This document shows, piece by piece, positions 58,324-64,000 of a DNA stretch of 64,000 nt. The stretch lies in the NCBI GenBank assembly GCA_040768905.1, contig JAXGMA010000001.1, positions 620,001-684,000 on the forward strand, given 5' to 3'. Below the pieces are notes generated by a model that was not told the origin of the DNA, searched no databases, and saw only the letters and a program-made list of their open reading frames with translations. Numbering within the stretch: position 1 is the stretch's first letter; each line of letters begins with the position of its first letter. Both the position numbers and the translations under genes were made by a program. Origin of the DNA: SZUA-584 sp040768905 (GTDB taxonomy: Bacteria; Bacillota; Clostridia; Christensenellales; SZUA-584).

Positions 58324-60479
58324 CGAGAAACCCCAACGGAGCCCAAAAGGAGCGAGGCGGCGTGTCGTTGCCCAGCCTGAAATCAAAAAAGAGATTGCTT
58401 TTTCTGATGACAGTGGTCGTGGTTATGTTTTTCGGACTGGCTTTCAAGATGGGGATCATCGTCTTTGCACAGGGTGAATACCTGCAGGAAAAGGCACTGA
58501 TACAGCAAACACGCGACCTGGTCGTTTCTGCAAAACGAGGCAGTATACTGGATCGGAACGGCGGCGTGCTCGCTCAGAGTGCCAACGCTGAAACAGTGGT
58601 CTTAAGGCCTTCCGAAGTCAAGAAAGGCAATGTGGACGCCATTGTCAGCAAGCTCTCTGAATTGCTGCAAATGGATATAGAAACCGTCAGACAAAGAGCG
58701 ACAGACGGCACAAAGTCTGAAGTGTGGCTGGCGCGGCAGATCGACAAAAGCGTGGCGAACGCACTGCGAGAACTCAATCTGCCGGGTGTCTATTTCTCGG
58801 TTGATGTCAAACGCTATTATCCAAACGGTGCGTTTTTGACGCAGACGCTGGGGTTTACTTCGGTAGACGGTGTGGGACTGGAAGGAATAGAAGCGTATTA
58901 CGATAAGTATCTGGCCGGCCAGAACGGCAAGATCGTCTCTGAGGCTGACAGAGACGGACGCGGTATCCCGCTCGGTGAAAAAGATTATATCGCGCCCGTA
59001 GACGGTTACAATGTGGTGCTGACGATAGATGAGGTGATCCAAAGCTTCCTTGAAAAATCGCTGAAGGAAGCTTATGTACAGCAAAATGCCGCGGGCGCAT
59101 GGGGGATCGCGATGGATCCCATGACAGGAGAAATACTTGCCATGGCAAGTATTCCTGATTATGACCTTAATAACCCGCCGCGTGATGATATGGATGCGCT
59201 GATAGCCAGGACGCGCAACAAGGTGATCACTGATGTTTATGAACCGGGTTCGACCTTCAAGGTTGTGACATGTGCGGCAGCGCTCGACTGTTCAGCTATT
59301 ACAGCAGGATCTGAATTCGGCTGTTCGGGCTTTGAAATCGTTGACGGGCAGCCCATTAAATGCTGGCGGTTCCCGCGCAGTCACGGCCATCAAACGCTGC
59401 ATCAGGCGGTGCAGAATTCGTGCAATGCGGCTTTTATGAAAATGGGGCTGGCGATGGGCACGGAAGTTTTTTACGAATACATACGCAGCTTCGGTTTCGG
59501 CCGGCAGACAGGGATCACATTCCCTTCCGACCAGGGAGGAATACTCATGGCGGAAAAATATGTGCGAAACAGTGACCTCGCCCGCATAGCGTTCGGGCAA
59601 TCTATAGCCGTGACACCACTGCAACTGATATCCTCATTCAGCGCGGTGGTGAACGGCGGTTTTTTATATCAGCCATTGCTGGTCAAAGGTATTAGGGACA
59701 GCGACGGTAACTATATACAGGAAAATGCGCCTGTTTTGGTCTCGCAGCCGGTCAGCACAGAAACATCGCTGCTGATGCGCAGCATACTTGAAAGCGTCGT
59801 GACTGAAGGCAGCGGAAAAAACGCGTATGTTCCCGGATACCGCGTGGGCGGGAAAACAGGGACAGCGCAAAAGTACGATGATGACGGAAAAATCATATCG
59901 GGAAAGCACATTGCCTCATTTTTTGGTTTTGCTCCGGCAAACGATCCCAAAATAGCCGTTTTGATTATCGTTGACGAACCCAATGTTGCCGTGGACTTTG
60001 GCAGTGTTGTCGCGGCTCCGTATGTCAAAAACGTGATTTATGAATCGCTGCTCTATTTGGGCATTGCACCTGACTACGGCGAAGCGGCACCGCCCGTGCA
60101 GGTCTCAGTGCCCAACCTTGCGGGCAAAAGCGCTGAGGAAGCATCATCGGAATTACGCGCACTCGGCCTTGCTTATCTTGAGGACGGCACAGGCAAGGTG
60201 GAGAGCCAGCTTCCCGCGCCCGGCACTATGGTAGACAAAGGAACCGCAGTGCTTCTTTACATGACTGAAAAATCGGTTTATACCGATATGTCCGGCAAAG
60301 TGGTGGTGCCTGATCTTATTGGCCTAAGCATTATGGATGCAGGGCGGATTCTAGAGGGCAGCAATCTCAAACTATTCATAGACGGAGAAGGCCAGGCGGT
60401 TTATCAAAACCCTGCAGCAGGAGAGATCGTTGACGAAGGCAGCGAAGTCAAAGTGGAGTTCCGCAGGAGCGGTGAGTAG
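58320..60479 (+). CDS. Class B penicillin-binding protein with PASTA domains (SpoVD/FtsI type)
   Basis: 719 aa transpeptidase for septal or spore cortex peptidoglycan. Membrane anchor (~27-48), PBP dimerisation domain with RGSILDRNGGVLAQSA, transpeptidase domain with EPGSTFKV (active Ser), NSCNAAFMKMG and KTGTAQKYD, then two PASTA domains (~590-650 VSVPNLAGKSAEEASSELRA and ~657-719 VVVPDLIGLSIMDAGRILEG). Only one such gene lies here, so it may be the FtsI/PBP2b or the SpoVD form. Coupled to ftsL. Confidence 0.93.
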   Translation: MTRNPNGAQKERGGVSLPSLKSKKRLLFLMTVVVVMFFGLAFKMGIIVFAQGEYLQEKALIQQTRDLVVSAKRGSILDRNGGVLAQSANAETVVLRPSEVKKGNVDAIVSKLSELLQMDIETVRQRATDGTKSEVWLARQIDKSVANALRELNLPGVYFSVDVKRYYPNGAFLTQTLGFTSVDGVGLEGIEAYYDKYLAGQNGKIVSEADRDGRGIPLGEKDYIAPVDGYNVVLTIDEVIQSFLEKSLKEAYVQQNAAGAWGIAMDPMTGEILAMASIPDYDLNNPPRDDMDALIARTRNKVITDVYEPGSTFKVVTCAAALDCSAITAGSEFGCSGFEIVDGQPIKCWRFPRSHGHQTLHQAVQNSCNAAFMKMGLAMGTEVFYEYIRSFGFGRQTGITFPSDQGGILMAEKYVRNSDLARIAFGQSIAVTPLQLISSFSAVVNGGFLYQPLLVKGIRDSDGNYIQENAPVLVSQPVSTETSLLMRSILESVVTEGSGKNAYVPGYRVGGKTGTAQKYDDDGKIISGKHIASFFGFAPANDPKIAVLIIVDEPNVAVDFGSVVAAPYVKNVIYESLLYLGIAPDYGEAAPPVQVSVPNLAGKSAEEASSELRALGLAYLEDGTGKVESQLPAPGTMVDKGTAVLLYMTEKSVYTDMSGKVVVPDLIGLSIMDAGRILEGSNLKLFIDGEGQAVYQNPAAGEIVDEGSEVKVEFRRSGE

Positions 60480-60514
60480 AAATAAAGCTGCTGTGCAGGT
60501 GTACACTTTTTGCG

Positions 60515-60542
60515 TTACAAAAAGAATGCATTGTGGTATAAT
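60515..60542 (+). promoter_or_regulatory. Internal promoter before murE
   Basis: TTACAA (60515-60520), 16-nt spacer, perfect TATAAT (60537-60542), 33 bp before the murE start and after the PBP stop. Confidence 0.65.
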
Positions 60543-60574
60543 CCTTTGGTAATTTGCGCGTGGGAGGAATTGTA

Positions 60575-62014
60575 TTGAAGCTGAGCGAGCTTTGCGGCGA
60601 AGGCATGCGCATTGTCGGCAATCAAGATGTGCAAATAAGCAGTTTGGCGTATGATTCGAGAAAGGTGTGCGAAGGCGCGCTCTTTTTCTGCATCAGCGGA
60701 TTTAAGTCCGATGGCCATCAATATGCAAAAAATGCGGTTGAGGCGGGTGCTGTGGCTCTGATGGTGACACGTACGCTGGAAATACCTGTGCCGCAAATAC
60801 TTGTGGAAGACGCGCGTGCAAGCATGGCGCAGATCGCGCGCACTTTCTACTTAAAGCCCGACACGCGCATGAAGATGATAGGCATCACGGGTACAAAAGG
60901 CAAGACAACGACCACGTATATGATAAAATCAGTGCTGGAACAGTCGGGAAAAAAGACAGGGCTGATAGGCACGATCGTGAATATGATAGGCAACAGCGAA
61001 CTTCCCGCCGACCGCACGACACCTGAATCTCCTGATCTTTTCGCACTGCTTGCCAGAATGGCGGATGAAGGCTGTGAAGCGGTCGTGATGGAGGTCTCTT
61101 CGCACTCGCTTGAGCTCAAACGCGTGCGCGGCATCGATTTTGATGTGGCAGTATTCACCAACCTCTCGCGCGATCATCTTGATTTTCACTTAAACCTTGA
61201 AAACTATATGGCTGCGAAGAAAAAGCTTTTTGACATGACAAACTGCGCAGCGGCTAATGCGGATGACCATGCGGCGGCCTACATGATGGATGGTATCAAT
61301 ATAAACTGGCGTACATACGGTATCAAAGAAAAAGCGGATGTATATGCGCGAAACATTGAGATCACGACGCGCGGCGTGACTTTCGACCTTTGCTGCGCCC
61401 AGATGATGATGCCTCTGCGGCTGAGCATACCTGGTATATTCAGTGTGTATAATGCGCTTGCCGCTGCGACAGTATGTCTTCTGCTCGGCGAAAAGCTCGA
61501 AACGATCGCAATGGGGCTTGAGGCCATGCCGGGCGTTGCAGGGCGGTTTGAAGTTCTTGATACCGGCGGCCGTCCTTTCACTGTTATACTCGACTATGCG
61601 CATACGCCCGACAGCCTAGAAAACACGCTGGCCACGATCAAGACCTTTGTGCGCGGACGCATCATTACCGTATTCGGATGCGGCGGTGACAGGGACAAAG
61701 GCAAAAGGCCTATGATGGGCGAAGTGGCCGGAAGGCTTTCTTCATTTGTCTTTATCACGTCCGACAACCCAAGATCGGAAGATCCTTTTGCAATTATCGC
61801 GCAGATCGAAGATGGTATAAAAAGTACGGGATGTGCCTATGCCTGTATAGAAAACAGGCGCGAGGCCATCCGCTCTGCACTTTTGGCCGCCCAGCCGGAT
61901 GATATCATCGTGCTGGCGGGAAAAGGGCATGAGACTTATCAGGAAATAGCCGGCGTCAAATACCCTTTTGATGAGAAGGTGGTCGTGGCGCAGCTGCTTG
62001 ACAGTAAAAACTGA
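60575..62014 (+). CDS. murE: UDP-MurNAc-tripeptide synthetase MurE (meso-diaminopimelate-adding)
   Basis: Adds the third residue of the peptidoglycan stem. 479 aa from the TTG at 60575, chosen because GGAGG is exactly 7 nt upstream. ATP loop GITGTKGKTTTTYM, DRTTPESPDL, EVSSHSLELKRV, FTNLSRDHLDFH, LDYAHTPDSL, VFGCGGDRDKGKRP, and the specificity motif DNPRSEDP, whose Arg marks meso-diaminopimelate rather than lysine. murF normally follows murE; here mraY does. Confidence 0.96.
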   Translation: MKLSELCGEGMRIVGNQDVQISSLAYDSRKVCEGALFFCISGFKSDGHQYAKNAVEAGAVALMVTRTLEIPVPQILVEDARASMAQIARTFYLKPDTRMKMIGITGTKGKTTTTYMIKSVLEQSGKKTGLIGTIVNMIGNSELPADRTTPESPDLFALLARMADEGCEAVVMEVSSHSLELKRVRGIDFDVAVFTNLSRDHLDFHLNLENYMAAKKKLFDMTNCAAANADDHAAAYMMDGININWRTYGIKEKADVYARNIEITTRGVTFDLCCAQMMMPLRLSIPGIFSVYNALAAATVCLLLGEKLETIAMGLEAMPGVAGRFEVLDTGGRPFTVILDYAHTPDSLENTLATIKTFVRGRIITVFGCGGDRDKGKRPMMGEVAGRLSSFVFITSDNPRSEDPFAIIAQIEDGIKSTGCAYACIENRREAIRSALLAAQPDDIIVLAGKGHETYQEIAGVKYPFDEKVVVAQLLDSKN

Positions 62015-62051
62015 CACATTACATTGGATGGTTACAGGAGACAAAACAGTT

Positions 62052-63050
62052 ATGGACATCATTATCTATACGGTGCTGACAGCTTTTGTGATTGCTCTTG
62101 CAGCGGGATATGCAGGGGTACCGCTGTTAAAACGGCTCAAACTCGGGCAGCAGGTTCGTGATGACGGTCCAAGATCGCACTTGTCAAAAGCAGGGACGCC
62201 GACAATGGGCGGCGTCATCATGCTGATTCCCCTGACTGCGGCAACATTTATTTTTGCGCGGGGCAGCTTCGAACTTGTCTGGTTTTCGGTGGGGGTGACT
62301 TTAGGGTTCGGTTTTATCGGGTTGCTTGATGATTTGATCATTGTATATAAAAAACGATCGCTCGGACTAAAAGCGTATCAGAAAATAATCGGCCAGATCG
62401 GTATCGCACTGATCGTTGCTTTTTTTGCGTATAACAACCCTCACATCGGCTCGCGTATTGTGATACCGTTTACCAGCGTCGAATGGGACCTCGGCAGCTG
62501 GTATATACCATTTACGGTCTTTGTTGTTGTGGCTATGGTCAATGCCGTCAACCTGACTGACGGGCTTGACGGCCTCGCTTCGGGTGTGACGCTGATCAAC
62601 ACCGCGACATATGCCGTGATTTTTTCGGGTATTATCGGGTTTTATACCTTGCAGGGACAGATGCTGGCCGCTGCGGACACGCGCAACATGATGGTGTTTG
62701 CCGCTGCGGTCACGGGCAGCTGCCTTGGATTCCTGCGGTTCAATACGCATCCGGCCAAGGTGTTCATGGGCGACACAGGTGCACTGGCTCTTGGAGCGGC
62801 ACTGTCCGTCATGGCGGTCGTTTCAAAGCTTCAGCTGCTTTTGGTGATCACCGGGCTTATGTTTGTGTTGTCCGCGGTGTCGGTCGTGTTGCAGGTGGGT
62901 TCATACAAGCTAAGAAGAAAACGCATATTCAAGATGGCGCCGCTTCATCATCATTTTGAGCTCAAAGGTATACCAGAAACGAAGATCGTATCATTTTACT
63001 ACCTGATCACGATCGTGCTGTGCCTCATCGGCATACTCGCGGTCAATTAA
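62052..63050 (+). CDS. mraY: Phospho-MurNAc-pentapeptide transferase MraY
   Basis: Transfers phospho-MurNAc-pentapeptide to undecaprenyl phosphate, forming lipid I. 332 aa with about ten membrane segments and the family blocks HLSKAGTPTMGGV, GFGFIGLLDDLIIVYKKRS, VNAVNLTDGLDGLASGV, FLRFNTHPAKVFMGDTGALA and MAPLHHHFELKGIPE. ATG at 62052 with AGGAG 11 nt upstream; the open frame starts earlier, inside murE. murD follows after 10 bp. Confidence 0.97.
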   Translation: MDIIIYTVLTAFVIALAAGYAGVPLLKRLKLGQQVRDDGPRSHLSKAGTPTMGGVIMLIPLTAATFIFARGSFELVWFSVGVTLGFGFIGLLDDLIIVYKKRSLGLKAYQKIIGQIGIALIVAFFAYNNPHIGSRIVIPFTSVEWDLGSWYIPFTVFVVVAMVNAVNLTDGLDGLASGVTLINTATYAVIFSGIIGFYTLQGQMLAAADTRNMMVFAAAVTGSCLGFLRFNTHPAKVFMGDTGALALGAALSVMAVVSKLQLLLVITGLMFVLSAVSVVLQVGSYKLRRKRIFKMAPLHHHFELKGIPETKIVSFYYLITIVLCLIGILAVN

Positions 63051-63060
63051 GGAAAACTCT

Positions 63061-64000
63061 ATGGACTTTAAGCGAAAAAAAGTCATGGTCGTCGGTATGG
63101 CTAAAAGCGGCTTTGCCTGTGCGCACCTGCTGCTCGCAGCGGGCGCATATCCACTGCTTTACGACGCCAAACAACCCGATGAATTTGAAGGCGGTGCTTT
63201 TGACGCCTTTACGGGCAGCAATGCACAACTTGTGCTCGGAGCTGACGCTTTGATTGTTGCAGAAAGTGCGGATATTCTCGTGCTTAGCCCCGGAGTGCCT
63301 GTTGATCTCCCCTTTATTCAAAAAGCAAAAGCAGACGGTAAGCCGGTTATAAGCGAAATTGAGCTCGGGTTTCTTTTTTCGAAAGCACAGTTTGTTGCCA
63401 TCACAGGCACCAACGGTAAAACAACGACCACGGCGCTGACGGGCGAGATCTTCAAAAACGCAGGGTTTAACACTTATGTTCTGGGAAATATAGGAACGCC
63501 GATCGCGGCGCATGCTGTGGAGACTCGGGAAGGCGATATCATAGTGGCGGAAACGGCGGCTTTACAGCTCGAAACCATAGATAAGTTTCGCCCCCATGCT
63601 TGCACGGTCCTCAACATCACGGAAGACCACTTGAACCGTTACGGCACGATGGAGAAATACACTGCCGCCAAAGAGCGGATCTTTGAAAACCAGACACAAG
63701 ACGACTGGTGCGTGCTCAATTATGACAATGACTTCGCGCGCAGCATGGCAGACAAACCGCGGTCGCAAATTATTTGGTTTTCCCGTCAAGTTGAGCCTGT
63801 TCGCGGCGTATTTATAGACAAAGGGCATCTGGTCAGCAAAGAGCCTGACGGCCTGCACAGAATCTGCCCATCAGACGAGATAAAGATACCCGGCGTTCAT
63901 AATCTTGAAAATGCCATGGCTGCTGCTGCGCTGGCCAGGTGCTACGGAATACCGGAATCAGTGATCAGGGATACGCTCAAAACATTTGCAGGCGTTGAGC
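63061..64000 (+). CDS. murD: UDP-MurNAc-L-alanine:D-glutamate ligase MurD, 3' end outside window
   Basis: Adds D-glutamate to UDP-MurNAc-L-Ala. The frame is open from the ATG at 63061 (AAGGAAA upstream) to the right edge: 313 residues, about 70% of the usual length. N-terminal Rossmann part (KVMVVGMAKSGFACAHLLLA, DILVLSPGVPVDLPFI, SEIELGF), ATP loop ITGTNGKTTTTALTGEI, LGNIGTPIAAH, VLNITEDHLNRYGTMEKYTAAK and PGVHNLENAMAAAALA. The usual EVSSFQLE reads ETAALQLE, a variant. Missing from simple ORF lists only because no stop lies in the window. Confidence 0.95.
   Translation, partial: MDFKRKKVMVVGMAKSGFACAHLLLAAGAYPLLYDAKQPDEFEGGAFDAFTGSNAQLVLGADALIVAESADILVLSPGVPVDLPFIQKAKADGKPVISEIELGFLFSKAQFVAITGTNGKTTTTALTGEIFKNAGFNTYVLGNIGTPIAAHAVETREGDIIVAETAALQLETIDKFRPHACTVLNITEDHLNRYGTMEKYTAAKERIFENQTQDDWCVLNYDNDFARSMADKPRSQIIWFSRQVEPVRGVFIDKGHLVSKEPDGLHRICPSDEIKIPGVHNLENAMAAAALARCYGIPESVIRDTLKTFAGVE

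Noticed and set aside
1..64000. CRISPR arrays, rRNA genes, replication origin
   Set aside because: No regularly spaced repeats, rRNA segments or DnaA-box clusters were seen on reading the window.

Overview
The window looks like chromosome of an anaerobic, endospore-forming clostridial Firmicute with mid-range GC. Evidence is the GerA-type germinant receptor operon, the cortex-lysis genes (cwlJ with a gerQ-like partner, sleL, pdaA-like), a SpoVD-type penicillin-binding protein with PASTA domains, a MurE with the meso-diaminopimelate motif DNPR, strong SD sequences, many promoters close to TTGACA-N17-TATAAT, and a yabM-yabN-like gene pair. It uses molybdopterin, probably the tungsten form: a Moco/Tuco-type riboswitch leads into tungstate transport and cofactor genes. 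I cannot name genus or species.

Layout. 1-4450 (minus): a plsC acyltransferase running off the left edge, hup, mazG/yabN and a MurJ/SpoVB-family flippase. 4568-10780 (plus): trmL, a glycolytic block (pgk, tpiA, gpmI), a eukaryote-type NADP isocitrate dehydrogenase and a SEC-C protein. 10889-11405: four tRNAs (Leu, Gly, Gly, Lys) with promoter and terminator. 11599-19913: one tungsten/molybdenum operon: riboswitch, tupABC, moeA, a moeA-PBP fusion, a moaC-MOSC-like fusion, moaA and a MOSC-MogA fusion, ending at a strong terminator. 19911-21426: two seemingly identical IS200-type elements, exactly head to tail, in the T-tract of that terminator. 21462-24178: a perR-like gene and katG with a Per box at the promoter.

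24383-34743 is a mosaic: radical SAM protein, class II aldolase, a decayed sodium:solute symporter (two stops and a frameshift), a C_GCAxxG_C_C protein, a probable structured RNA of about 315 nt (28955-29271, minus), a CBS protein, a cupin, an HD protein, an internally deleted xthA remnant, msrAB, mutY and a pdaA-like deacetylase. 35059-37019 holds a small orphan gene behind a perfect 16-bp palindrome and a B12-binding radical SAM enzyme. 37038-43394 is a germination island (gerB-gerC-gerA; cwlJ-gerQ-like; divergent sleL) with sigma-G- and sigma-K-like promoter sequences.

43668-46534 is a 2.84-kb integrated element in the 3' end of tRNA-Glu(CTC), bounded by 27-bp direct repeats and carrying a frameshifted tyrosine recombinase, an XRE repressor, two small membrane proteins and a divergent orphan ORF; a third, degenerate att-like copy lies just outside. 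46720-55404 is a surface cluster (CotH kinase with lamin-tail domains, VTC domain, DUF4956, glycosyltransferase-GtrA, phosphodiester glycosidase, small membrane protein, DUF368 undecaprenyl-phosphate translocase). 56273-64000 is the dcw division/peptidoglycan cluster (mraZ, rsmH, ftsL-like, spoVD/ftsI, murE, mraY, murD cut by the right edge); murF is not at its usual place.

The least explained items are the structured RNA at 28955-29271, the tRNA-Glu element with its layered att sites, the palindrome-controlled orphan at 35059-35406 and the fusion-rich tungsten operon. All family assignments come from reading motifs; no database search was possible.
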